Assembly (NCBI GenBank): GCA_036563615.1
Contig: DATCMB010000014.1
Span: forward strand, 124,001 to 188,000
DNA length: 64,000 nt
From: Candidatus Binatia bacterium
GTDB lineage: Bacteria > Desulfobacterota > Binatia > UBA12015
Direction: 5' to 3'
Every line of letters begins with the position of its first letter. The first letter of the stretch is position 1. The notes under the pieces are model-generated. The model worked only from the letters and a program-made list of their open reading frames with translations, had not been told where the DNA came from and made no database searches. Positions 39,664 through 47,227 of the stretch are shown piece by piece. The position numbers and the translations under genes are program-made.

Positions 39664-40455
39664 GTGCAGGACTTCGCGGGCAAGGTCGTCTTCATCACCG
39701 GCGCGTCGCGCGGCATCGGGCGCGCGGCGGCGCTCGCGTTCGCGAGCCGCGGCGCGACGATCGCGCTCGGCTATCGCAAGGAGCTCGAGCTCGCGCAGGA
39801 GGTCGCGCGCGAGGCGGAGAAGCGCGGCGGACGCGGCGAGCCGGTGCAGCTCGACGTCGGCGACGCCGCGCAGCGCGACGCCGCGTTCGACCGCATCGGC
39901 GAGCTCTTCGGGCGTCTCGACGTCTTCGTCCCGAACGCCGCGGCGACGGCGTTCAAGCCGCTCCTCGAGGTCAAGCCGCACCACGTCGCGAAGACGTTCG
40001 CGATCACGGTGGAAGGCTTCCTCTTCGGCGTGCAGCGCGCCGCCGCGCTGATGCCGGAGAGCGGCGGCGCGATCGTCGCGGTGTCGGGCTACGACTGCGT
40101 GCGCACGGTGCCGCGCCACGGCGTGCTCGGCGCGGCGAAGGCCGCGATGGAGATGCTCGCACGCCAGTACGCCTTCGAGCTCGGGCCGCGCGGCATCCGC
40201 GTCAACTGCGTGAACTTCGTCTACGCCGACACCGACTCGACGCGCTTCTACGCGGGCGAAGGACACGAGGCCCTGAAGCGCGAGATGCGCGAGCTGACGC
40301 CGCTGCGCGGGCTCGCGACCGCCGAGGACGTCGCGGACGCGATCGTCTACCTCGCCTCCGAGCAGGCGCGCTTCGTCAGCGGGCAGACGCTGATGGTCGA
40401 CGGCGGCGTGCTGCTCACGTCGCCCGCGCCGACGCATCTGCCGCCGGTGGATTGA
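39664..40455 (+). CDS. SDR family protein lacking the canonical catalytic tyrosine (FabL-like)
   Basis: 263-residue short-chain dehydrogenase fold. Nucleotide motif TGASRGIG at 12-19, and NAAA at 91-94. Ser141 is in place, but the YxxxK tyrosine position is Leu155 (Lys159 is kept); in the FabL-type arrangement, Tyr-x6-Lys, that position is His152. A Tyr143 lies two residues after the Ser. The general look (AVSGYD, TVEGFLFG, FVSGQTLMVDGG) resembles enoyl-ACP reductases of the FabL kind, but without the tyrosine it may bind cofactor without the usual chemistry, or use His. The GTG start at 39664 lies 55 bases after the regulator stop. The metallo-beta-lactamase-like gene starts four bases after its stop, suggesting one operon. 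Confidence 0.85.
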   Translation: MQDFAGKVVFITGASRGIGRAAALAFASRGATIALGYRKELELAQEVAREAEKRGGRGEPVQLDVGDAAQRDAAFDRIGELFGRLDVFVPNAAATAFKPLLEVKPHHVAKTFAITVEGFLFGVQRAAALMPESGGAIVAVSGYDCVRTVPRHGVLGAAKAAMEMLARQYAFELGPRGIRVNCVNFVYADTDSTRFYAGEGHEALKREMRELTPLRGLATAEDVADAIVYLASEQARFVSGQTLMVDGGVLLTSPAPTHLPPVD

Positions 40456-40459
40456 CGCC

Positions 40460-41446
40460 GTGGCGCGTTGCTCGACGACGCTCGATCGCGCGAGCGTCGC
40501 GTCGAGGATGGTGCTGGCGCTAGTGCTCGCCCTCGGCGTGACGTCGGCGTCGGTGCGCGCCGCCGCCGGCGCGGGTGTACCCGCGTCCGCGGGCGTGGCG
40601 GCGGTTGCCGCGGCCGAGCCGGTTGCAGCGCAGCCACCCGCCGCGGACGCGCCAACCGCGAGCCCGCGCGCGCCGCGCGAGTGGCGGGTCGGCGACCTGC
40701 TGCTGGTGAGCGAGCTCGCGCCCGGCCTCTGGCGTCACGTCTCGTGGCGGAGGATCGGCGAGCTGCGCGCGCCGTCGAACGGGCTCGTCGTGCGCGACGG
40801 CGACGAGATCGTGATCGTCGACACCGCCTGGGGCGAGGAGGCCACGGTCGCGCTGCTCGACTGGGTGCAGGCCGAGCTCGGCCAGCCGGTCGCGCGCGTG
40901 ATCGCGACCCACTCGCACGAGGACCGCGTCGGCGGGCCGCGCGCGCTCGCCGAGCGCGGCATCCCGCTGCTCGTGCACCCCACGACGGCCGCGATCGTCG
41001 CCGAGCGCGGCGTGACGACGACCGAGCCGATCCCCGAGCTCGCGAGCTCCGACGTCGTGCGGGTCGGCGGTCTCGAGATCTTCTACCCCGGCGCGGCGCA
41101 CACGCGCGACAACGTCGTCGTGTGGATTCCGTCCGCGCGCGTCCTCGTCGGCGGCTGCGCCGTCAAGTCGGCGGACGCGCGCAACCTCGGCTACATCGCC
41201 GAGGCCGACCTCGAGAGCTGGCCCGGCGCCATGCGCAAGGTCCGCGAGCGCTACGGCGACGCCGTGATCGTGGTCCCGGGACACGGCGAGCCGGGAAATT
41301 TGAGCTTGCTCGAGCACACGATCGAGCTCGTCGCGCGCGGCGAGGCCGCGCCGGAAGCCGCGCTGATGGGCGCGCCGCCCACGGCGGATTCGGAGACGGC
41401 AGCCGCGGGCTCGGCGAGCGCGCAGCAGATGGGAGACGATGAATGA
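40460..41446 (+). CDS. Subclass B1-type metallo-beta-lactamase-like hydrolase, exported
   Basis: 328-residue MBL-fold protein carrying the complete B1 zinc-ligand set: His151, His153 and Asp155 in THSHEDR, His214 in GAAHTRDN, Cys233 in VGGCAVKS and His275 in VPGHGEPG. The intervals 214-to-233 and 233-to-275 (19 and 42 residues) equal those of VIM-type enzymes, and Lys236 is at the substrate-carboxylate position. Glyoxalase II and most other MBL proteins have Asp where Cys233 stands. The N-terminal about 75 residues hold a signal peptide and an Ala/Pro-rich linker. GTG at 40460 is used; ATG at 40508 gives a shorter clean signal peptide. It overlaps the monooxygenase start by ATGA. Beta-lactam hydrolysis is predicted from family, not shown. 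Confidence 0.88.
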   Translation: MARCSTTLDRASVASRMVLALVLALGVTSASVRAAAGAGVPASAGVAAVAAAEPVAAQPPAADAPTASPRAPREWRVGDLLLVSELAPGLWRHVSWRRIGELRAPSNGLVVRDGDEIVIVDTAWGEEATVALLDWVQAELGQPVARVIATHSHEDRVGGPRALAERGIPLLVHPTTAAIVAERGVTTTEPIPELASSDVVRVGGLEIFYPGAAHTRDNVVVWIPSARVLVGGCAVKSADARNLGYIAEADLESWPGAMRKVRERYGDAVIVVPGHGEPGNLSLLEHTIELVARGEAAPEAALMGAPPTADSETAAAGSASAQQMGDDE

Positions 41447-41733
41447 TCCTCGAGGTGGCGGTGCTCGACGTCCGGCCCGGTCAGACAGCGGAGTTCGAGG
41501 CCGCGTTCCGCGAGGCGCAGTCGATCATCGCCTCGATGCCGGGCTACCTCTCGCACCAGCTCCAGCGCTGCGTCGAGCGCGACGACCGCTACCTGCTGCT
41601 CGTCGAGTGGCAGACGCTCGAGGCGCACACCGAGGGCTTCCGCGGCTCAGCGGAGTACCAGCGCTGGAAGGCGCTGCTGCACCACTTCTACGATCCGTTC
41701 CCGACCGTCGAGCACTACCGGCGCGTGCTCTGA
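41443..41733 (+). CDS. Antibiotic biosynthesis monooxygenase (ABM)-domain protein
   Basis: 96-residue single-domain protein of the dimeric ferredoxin-like ABM fold. It has the opening LEVAVLDVRPGQTAEFEAAF, then MPGYLSHQLQRCVERDDRYLLLVEW and the closing RWKALLHHFYDPFPTVEHY. The family includes cofactor-free monooxygenases and haem-handling proteins, so chemistry is not certain. The ATG overlaps the preceding stop (ATGA), tying it to the MBL-like gene by coupled translation. No signal peptide, so cytoplasmic although its neighbour is exported. Confidence 0.87.
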   Translation: MILEVAVLDVRPGQTAEFEAAFREAQSIIASMPGYLSHQLQRCVERDDRYLLLVEWQTLEAHTEGFRGSAEYQRWKALLHHFYDPFPTVEHYRRVL

Positions 41734-41795
41734 CGAAGCTCGCGGCGAGGATGCGCGGGCAGCCTTTGCGCGTCCGCTTGTAGCGCTTGCAAGCG

Positions 41796-42059
41796 TCAGG
41801 GCGCTTCGCGCAGGCGCTCGTCGGGGTCGCGGCGCGAGCGCAGCGACGCCATGCCGGCGATCGCCGCCGTGAGCGCGAGCCCCGCAACGCCGACGCTCAC
41901 CAGCACGCCGCCGTGCTGCGGCGAGGAAAACCCCGCGACCGCAGCACCGACCAGCATCACCAGCAGCGAGAGGCAGAGAATCGACCAGAACGCGGGCGAG
42001 CTGCGCCAGTCGCCCGGCACGCCCGGGAGGCGGCCCATCCGTTTCTTCACCGTTGCCAT
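41796..42059 (-). CDS. Small two-helix membrane protein, unknown
   Basis: 87-residue protein with a basic N-terminus (MATVKKRMGRLPG), two hydrophobic helices at about 25-44 and 51-72, and a charged tail rich in Arg/Asp. It probably sits in the inner membrane with both ends in the cytoplasm. I do not recognise a family. The ATG at 42059 is selected because the extended frame upstream reads antisense through the next gene. It converges with the ABM gene and diverges from the luciferase-like gene. Confidence 0.65.
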   Translation of the reverse strand: MATVKKRMGRLPGVPGDWRSSPAFWSILCLSLLVMLVGAAVAGFSSPQHGGVLVSVGVAGLALTAAIAGMASLRSRRDPDERLREAP

Positions 42060-42239
42060 GCGCCGAGCGTCCGCGAGAAGCGTGCCAGCCGCGTCGGACG
42101 CGCGCTGACCCGCCTTCGCCGCGTGGTGGCGACCCGCGCGACCCATGCGACCAGTGCGACGGCTGCGCGGTCGTGCCACAGTGGGCGGCTGCGATGGACG
42201 ACGCCCGCGCGGCGTCGCGACGTCCAGGGAGGAAGCGGC

Positions 42240-43088
42240 ATGAAGCTCGGTCTCTTCGGCATCAACCTCGGCCCGTGCGCCGAGCCCGAGACCGCGGCGC
42301 GCGTCGCGCGCGCCGCCGAGGACGCGGGCTTCGACTCCGTCTGGACCGCCGAGCACGTCGTCCTGCCCGACCCGCAGGCGCCGCCGTCGCCGAGCCCGCC
42401 CGAGACGCCGATCCTCGATCCCGCGGTCGCGCTCGCGTACCTCGCCGCGCACACCACGCGCATCAGGCTCGGCACCGGGATCATCATCCTGCCGCAGCGC
42501 AACCCGCTCGTGCTCGCGAAGGAGCTCGCGAGCGTCGACGTGGTGTCGGGCGGGCGGCTGATCTTCGGCCTCGGCGTCGGCTACCTGAAGCAGGAGTTCG
42601 ACGCGCTCGGCGTGCCGTTCGCGCACAAGGGCGCGCGCGCGATCGACTACCTGCAGGCGATGCTCGCGCTGTGGACGCAGGACAAGCCGGCGTACGAGGG
42701 TCGCTTCGTGCGCTTCGCGGGCGTGCAGGCGTTTCCGCGTCCGGTGCAGAAGCCGCATCCGCCAATCGTCGTCGGCGGGCACTCGCCGGAGGCGTTTCGC
42801 CGCGCGGTGGCGCACGGCTCCGGCTGGTACGGCTTCGCGCTCGACCTCGAGGCGACCAAGCGCTGCATCGACGGGCTCGAGCAGGCGGCGCGCGAGCTCG
42901 GACGTCCGGGCGGGCTCGCGGGCTTCGAGATCAGCGTCACGCCGAGCGTGCGCCTCGACCGCGACGTCGCGCGACGCTTCGCCGACCTCGGCGTGTCGCG
43001 GCTCATCCCGCTGCAGTCGCGCGGCGGTGTCGACGAGCAGCTGCGGCACGTCGCGCGTCTCGCCGACGAGGTGCTCGCGCGGACGTGA
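42240..43088 (+). CDS. LLM class F420-dependent oxidoreductase
   Basis: 282-residue TIM-barrel flavin/F420 enzyme of the luciferase-like family, close in layout to the TIGR03619 group. Features: start MKLGLFGINLGP, DSVWTAEHVVLP at about 32-43, TRIRLGTGIIILPQRNPLVLAK, VSGGRLIFGLGVGYLKQEF and PHPPIVVGGHSPEAFRR. The ATG is preceded by GGGAGGAAG. Members reduce or oxidise diverse xenobiotics and metabolites; no F420 synthesis gene is in view, so FMN use cannot be excluded. Converges with the LOG gene. Confidence 0.9.
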   Translation: MKLGLFGINLGPCAEPETAARVARAAEDAGFDSVWTAEHVVLPDPQAPPSPSPPETPILDPAVALAYLAAHTTRIRLGTGIIILPQRNPLVLAKELASVDVVSGGRLIFGLGVGYLKQEFDALGVPFAHKGARAIDYLQAMLALWTQDKPAYEGRFVRFAGVQAFPRPVQKPHPPIVVGGHSPEAFRRAVAHGSGWYGFALDLEATKRCIDGLEQAARELGRPGGLAGFEISVTPSVRLDRDVARRFADLGVSRLIPLQSRGGVDEQLRHVARLADEVLART

Positions 43089-43126
43089 GCGTTCATGCGG
43101 CGCGCGAGCGCATGCGCGCGGGCGTC

Positions 43127-43150
43127 TGCGCGTGCATGCGCGTGCGTGCG
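43127..43150. other. Alternating purine-pyrimidine tract
   Basis: Twenty-four bases alternate strictly between purine and pyrimidine, mostly GC with a few GT/AC steps, in the 80 bases between the convergent LLM and LOG stops. Such tracts can form Z-DNA under supercoiling between converging transcription units. Confidence 0.5.
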
Positions 43151-43168
43151 GACAGGTGCCCCCGCGGG

Positions 43169-43765
43169 CTACTCGAGGATCTTGTCGAGGTCGACCGTCG
43201 GCGCGTCCTCGTCCGGCTCGCTCGCCCAGCGCGCGATCACCTCGACCGCCTCGCGCGGACCGGGCACGACCGTCAGCAGCGCGCGGTAGCGCTCCTTCAC
43301 CAGGCTCGCCGCGATCTGACGCTCGATGAGCTCGAGCAGCGGATCCCAGAAGCCGTCGACGTTGACCAGCACGAGCGGCTTGCGGTGCATCCCGAGCTGG
43401 CGCTCGACCAGGATCTCCGACAGCTCCTCCAGCGTGCCGAAGCCGCCCGGCAGGACGACGTAGGCGTCGCCGCGGTGAGCGAGCCCGGCCTTGCGCGAGC
43501 GCATGTCGCCGACCGTGACGAGATCGTGCAGGCTCGCGTGCGCGACGCGCGCGAAGGTGTCGAGGATCACGCCCTCGACGCGGCCGCCCGCTTCGAGCGC
43601 GGCGTCGGCGAGCGCGCCCATGAGGCCGATGCGCGCGCCGCCGTAGACCACGCACCAGCCGTGGCGCGCGAGCTCGCGGCCGAGGACGCGCGCCACCTCG
43701 AGGTGGCGCTCGGAGGCGCTGGTCGAGGATCCGGCGTAGACGGTCACGGAGCGAACGCGCGGCAT
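43169..43765 (-). CDS. LOG family (TIGR00730) nucleotide phosphoribohydrolase
   Basis: 198-residue Rossmann-like protein that in characterised members releases free base from a nucleoside 5-prime-monophosphate (cytokinin-activating in plants; AMP/pyrimidine nucleosidase-like in bacteria). Catalytic features MRSRKA at 88-93 and PGGFGTLEEL at 106-115 are intact, with VVYGGARIGLMG in the first half. The family usually has PGGYGT; here Phe replaces Tyr. Cytoplasmic. It starts near 43765 and is divergent from gmhB. Confidence 0.92.
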   Translation of the reverse strand: MPRVRSVTVYAGSSTSASERHLEVARVLGRELARHGWCVVYGGARIGLMGALADAALEAGGRVEGVILDTFARVAHASLHDLVTVGDMRSRKAGLAHRGDAYVVLPGGFGTLEELSEILVERQLGMHRKPLVLVNVDGFWDPLLELIERQIAASLVKERYRALLTVVPGPREAVEVIARWASEPDEDAPTVDLDKILE

Positions 43766-43899
43766 CGCGCTTCCTTCGCGGTCGTGGCGCAGACGCGCAA
43801 GCTCGCGCGTCGCGACGAGCGTCGAGCGCGTGGGGCGTCGGCCCGTGGTCGCGTCGGCGCGTTTGCCGGCCGCGGCGCGACCGGCTACCTCGCCTGCCG

Positions 43900-44448
43900 A
43901 TGCTCGGCTCCCGCTTCGTCTTCCTCGACCGCGACGGCGTGCTGGTGCGCGACGTCGGCTACGGGCATCGGCTCGACGACTACGAGCTCCTGCCCGGGGT
44001 GATCGAGTCGCTGCAGCTGCTGCGCACCGCGGGCTTCCGCTTCGCGATCGTCACCAACCAGAGCGGCATCGCGCGCGGGATCTTCAGCGAGCAGGACTTC
44101 CGGCGCTTCCACGATCGGCTGCTCGCCGACCTCGCGGCGGGCGGCATCCGCATCGACGCGACCTACATGTGCCCGCACCTGCCCGACGCGGGCTGCGAGT
44201 GCCGCAAGCCGAATCCCGCGCCGCTGTTCCACGCGCGCGACCGCTTCGGCATCGACCTGCAGGGCTCGTGGATGATCGGCGACCACGTGAGCGACGTGGT
44301 GCTCGCGGCCAACGCCGGCTGCCGCGGAATCCTCGTCTTGACGGGTCACGGCGTCGAGGAGCAGCGCCGGCTCGGCGACACCCCGGTCGACGCCGTGGTC
44401 GAGGACCTGCCCGCGGCGGCGCGCCACATCCTGCGGCGCGACGCCTGA
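43900..44448 (+). CDS. gmhB: D-glycero-beta-D-manno-heptose 1,7-bisphosphate 7-phosphatase
   Basis: 182-residue HAD phosphatase in ADP-heptose synthesis for LPS core. Catalytic Asp10 and Asp12 lie in VFLDRDGVLV, motif II Thr/Ser in VTNQSGIARG, and the zinc knuckle Cys91, His93, Cys99 and Cys101 in CPHLPDAGCECRKPNP, a hallmark separating GmhB from histidinol phosphatase-only members. Motif IV Asp is in MIGDHVSD. Standard length. Other heptose genes (hldE, gmhA) are not in the window. Its end faces the amidohydrolase across a hairpin. Confidence 0.93.
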   Translation: MLGSRFVFLDRDGVLVRDVGYGHRLDDYELLPGVIESLQLLRTAGFRFAIVTNQSGIARGIFSEQDFRRFHDRLLADLAAGGIRIDATYMCPHLPDAGCECRKPNPAPLFHARDRFGIDLQGSWMIGDHVSDVVLAANAGCRGILVLTGHGVEEQRRLGDTPVDAVVEDLPAAARHILRRDA

Positions 44449-44494
44449 GCGTGGCGGCGCGAGGCGCGCTCTCGCGCCGACGCCCACAGCGCGC

Positions 44495-44526
44495 GCGGGG
44501 CGCGAGCGCATCCGCCCGCGCCCCGC
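44495..44526. terminator. Hairpin between gmhB and the amidohydrolase gene
   Basis: GCGGGGCGCG (44495-44504) pairs with CGCGCCCCGC (44517-44526), 10 base pairs with a 12-base loop, in the 86 bases between convergent stops. No T-run; probably a bidirectional transcript end. Confidence 0.45.
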
Positions 44527-44534
44527 TTCGCTCG

Positions 44535-46217
44535 TCAGACGATCTGGCCGGTGCGCGCGTCGGTGTACGCGCCGTCCTCCCACACGACCGCACCGTTGAC
44601 CAGCACCTTGTCGATGCCGTTCGCGTGGCGGACGTACCGGTTCGCGTTGCCCGGGACGTCGCGCACGAAGTCCTCCTGACCGCGGTCGATCGAGTCCGGA
44701 TCGAAGATCACGAGGTCCGCGGCCTGGCCCGGCGCGATGCGGCCGCGGCCGCGGATGCCGAACGCGTCGGCGAGCTCGCTCGTCAGACGCTGCACGGCGC
44801 GCTCGAGCGTGAACGCCTTCAGCTCGCGCACCCAGCGCGCGAGCAGGTAGCTCGTGTCGCCGGCCCCGCAGAACTGCGAGATGTGCGCGCCCGCGTCGCT
44901 CGCGCCGATGTGGATCATCGGGTGGCTCAGGATCGCGGTGACGCCGTCCGGATCGACGTGCAGGAAGTTCGCGAGCGAGAACTCGGTCTCGAGGTCCTCC
45001 GACACCGCGATGTCGAGCATCGCGTCCGGCAGCTCGACGCCGCGCTCCTGCGCGATCTCCGCGAGGCGACGGCCCTGCAGCGCCTGGTTCTCCGGCCGCG
45101 CGACGCGCCCGACGGTGAGCACGTCGTCCAGCATCGGGATGCCGAAGCGCAGCATGTGGAACTGCGTGCGCAGGTCGGCGCGGCGCGCGGGGTCGGCGAA
45201 GGCCTGCTTCCTCTGCTCACGCGGCATGCGCATGATCTCGTTCCACGCCGGCATCGCCATCAGCAGGAACGAGGTCTCGGAGAGGCGGATGTTGATGTCG
45301 AAGGTGCGCGGCATCGACTGGCCGTAGACGCGCGCGCCCTTGCGGTGCTCCTCCTCGAGCGCGGCCAGCGAGTCCGACCAAAGCGTGCTGGTCGTCGAGT
45401 GCACGATCGGCGCGATCGAGCACAGGAGACCCGTCTGGCGCGAGATCTCGCCCATCTCGCGGATGTTCTCGAGCTGCTGCGGCGGGTTGTAGAACACCGG
45501 CACGGTCTGGATCAGGCCGCGGCCCGCCTCCTTCATCGCGCGGCCGAGCGCGATGACCTCCTCGCGCGTCGCGAAGCGGCTCGGCACGGGCTTCATGTTC
45601 TCGTCCATGTCGACGTACGACGTCGAGAGCCCGGCGGCGCCGCCGCGGATCGCGTCCGCGAGCACGCGGCACATCTCCTTGATCTCCGCCTCGGTCGCGG
45701 CGCGCTCCTGCGCCGCAGGACCCATGACGTAGCTGCGCAGCGGCGAGTGCCCGACCAGCGCGGCGACGTTGATGCCGAGGTCCTGGCGGATGAAGTCGAG
45801 GTACTCCGGGAAGGTCTCCCAGCTCCAGGGCACGCCCTCGTCGAAGGTCGCGAGCGGGATGTCCTCGATCTGCTTGAACATGCCGGCGAGCGCGCGGCGG
45901 TCCTCCGGCTTCACCGGCGCGAGCGACAGCGAGCAGTTGCCCATCAGGATCGTCGTCACGCCGTGCTCGAGGCAGGGCGTCGCGAGACGGTCCCAGCAGA
46001 TCTGCGGGTCGAAGTGCGTGTGCACGTCGATGAAGCCCGGCGCGACCACCTGCCCGCGCGCGTCGATCTCGCGCGTGCCGGCGGGCAGCGTCCCGGCCGG
46101 CACCTCGCCGACGGCGACGATCTTGCCGTCGCGCACCGCGATCGAGCCCTCGCGGGCCGGAGCGCCGGTGCCGTCGACGATGCGTGCGTTGCGGATCAAT
46201 ACGGTGGTCGTTGCCAT
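44535..46217 (-). CDS. N-acyl-D-amino-acid deacylase-like amidohydrolase
   Basis: 560-residue metal-dependent hydrolase of the D-aminoacylase group. N-terminal beta-sandwich start TTTVLIRNARIVDGTG, metal-binding GFIDVHTHFDPQ with His66 and His68, bridging-type Cys95 in MGNCSLSLAP, then HIGASDAGAH carrying the catalytic Asp, and a C-terminal GQAADLVIFDPD. These enzymes remove acyl groups from D-amino acids; many distant members act on other amides. The ATG at 46217 follows a GAGGA site and lies 15 bases from a perfect palindrome that probably controls it. The frame upstream to 46397 lacks homologous features. Confidence 0.88.
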   Translation of the reverse strand: MATTTVLIRNARIVDGTGAPAREGSIAVRDGKIVAVGEVPAGTLPAGTREIDARGQVVAPGFIDVHTHFDPQICWDRLATPCLEHGVTTILMGNCSLSLAPVKPEDRRALAGMFKQIEDIPLATFDEGVPWSWETFPEYLDFIRQDLGINVAALVGHSPLRSYVMGPAAQERAATEAEIKEMCRVLADAIRGGAAGLSTSYVDMDENMKPVPSRFATREEVIALGRAMKEAGRGLIQTVPVFYNPPQQLENIREMGEISRQTGLLCSIAPIVHSTTSTLWSDSLAALEEEHRKGARVYGQSMPRTFDINIRLSETSFLLMAMPAWNEIMRMPREQRKQAFADPARRADLRTQFHMLRFGIPMLDDVLTVGRVARPENQALQGRRLAEIAQERGVELPDAMLDIAVSEDLETEFSLANFLHVDPDGVTAILSHPMIHIGASDAGAHISQFCGAGDTSYLLARWVRELKAFTLERAVQRLTSELADAFGIRGRGRIAPGQAADLVIFDPDSIDRGQEDFVRDVPGNANRYVRHANGIDKVLVNGAVVWEDGAYTDARTGQIV

Positions 46218-46231
46218 TCCTCGACTCCCTT

Positions 46232-46249
46232 CTAGAACAAAAGTTCTAG
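46232..46249. promoter_or_regulatory. Perfect palindrome upstream of the amidohydrolase gene
   Basis: CTAGAAC, spacer AAAA, GTTCTAG: two 7-base arms matching exactly. It ends 15 bases before the start codon and is one of the few AT-rich spots in the region. The TAGAAC/GTTCTA arms resemble operators of TetR-type repressors of lipid and steroid catabolism, though the 4-base centre differs; the regulator is not in the window. It could also overlap the minus 10 region. The rest of 46218-46488 shows no gene. Confidence 0.65.
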
Positions 46250-46452
46250 TACCGACCCGGATCAAAGCGCACATCCGCCTGGGAGGCAAGTCCGTCGCGC
46301 GCGGCGGTCGCCAAACGGCCGATGACGCGCGCGAACGGGCGCGAATCGTCGCGCTGCGGCGCGCAGGCGCGGTGCGCGACGCGCGGTTCGGGCGCAAGAC
46401 ATGGACGCGCGTCCGTCGCGCGACGCCGCGGCCCGGAAGACGACGCAGAATC

Positions 46453-46484
46453 GCGAGGCGCGCCGATGCCTCGGCGCGCCTCGC
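46453..46484 (-). terminator. Long perfect hairpin just after the nitroreductase stop
   Basis: GCGAGGCGCGCCGA and TCGGCGCGCCTCGC pair over 14 bases with a 4-base loop, starting five bases past the nitroreductase stop codon on the minus strand. No strong T-run follows, so it may act as a processing stem or a Rho-aided stop. Confidence 0.55.
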
Positions 46485-46488
46485 TCGC

Positions 46489-47178
46489 TCAGCTCTTCGT
46501 CTTGAACGGCTGGTTGCCGTAGCGGTCGACGTGCACCACGTCGCCGACCGGACGGCGCGTCGTCGGCCCGTACTTGCCGCGCGGCCAGCCGAGCGGCACC
46601 ACCGCGCACGGCGTCACGCTCCACGGCAGGCCGAGCGCGCGCCGCGCGAGGATCGTGCTCCACAGCGGCAGCGTGATCAGCGCCGCACCGAGCCCGGCCG
46701 CGCGCGCGGCGAGCAGCAGGTTCTGCACCGACGGGTAGATCGAGCCGTAGTAGCTCGTCGCCGCGAGCGGCGGGAACGGCAGCCGCGGCCCGCGCAGGCA
46801 CGCGACGACCACCACCGGGATCTCGGCGAAGTGGTCGGCCTGCCACTGCACCGCGTCGAGCAGACGCATCATCTTCGGATCGTTGCGGCTCACCCAGCGC
46901 CCGATGCGGCCGTAGATGTTCCACGCCTGGCGGTTCAGCCGGCCGAGCCGCTCCTTCACCGCGCGGTCCTTGACGACGATGAACTCCCAGTTCTGCGCGT
47001 TGCTGCCGGTCGGCGCCTTGAGCGCGAGCTCGATCAAGCGCAGCACGAGCGCGTCGTCGACCGGATCCGGCTTGAGGCGGCGCACCGCGCGCTGCGTGCG
47101 CATCGCCTCCTCAAGCGGCATCGCGAAGGGGGACGGGGCCGTGGTGACGTTCCAGCTCTCTTGCGCGCTCTCCGACAT
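46489..47178 (-). CDS. Nitroreductase family protein
   Basis: 229-residue flavin enzyme that reduces nitro or quinone-type compounds with NAD(P)H in the cytoplasm. FMN-binding start TQRAVRRLKPDPVDD, then ALKAPTGSNAQNWEFIVV at about 54-71, the core ALITLPLW and the late VVPLGWPRGKYGPTTRRPV. The ATG at 47178 has AAGGAG six bases upstream. It is divergent from the E2-like gene; the upstream 50 bases must hold both promoters. A long hairpin follows its stop. Confidence 0.9.
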   Translation of the reverse strand: MSESAQESWNVTTAPSPFAMPLEEAMRTQRAVRRLKPDPVDDALVLRLIELALKAPTGSNAQNWEFIVVKDRAVKERLGRLNRQAWNIYGRIGRWVSRNDPKMMRLLDAVQWQADHFAEIPVVVVACLRGPRLPFPPLAATSYYGSIYPSVQNLLLAARAAGLGAALITLPLWSTILARRALGLPWSVTPCAVVPLGWPRGKYGPTTRRPVGDVVHVDRYGNQPFKTKS

Positions 47179-47227
47179 CGGCTGCTCCTTGACGTTTGCG
47201 GGCGATCCAAGCACGGAGAGATGATCC

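Noticed and set aside
40460..41446. Glyoxalase II-type annotation for the MBL protein
   Set aside because: The bridging Asp is replaced by Cys233 and the HxHxDH motif ends in Arg, which fits B1 and not glyoxalase II.
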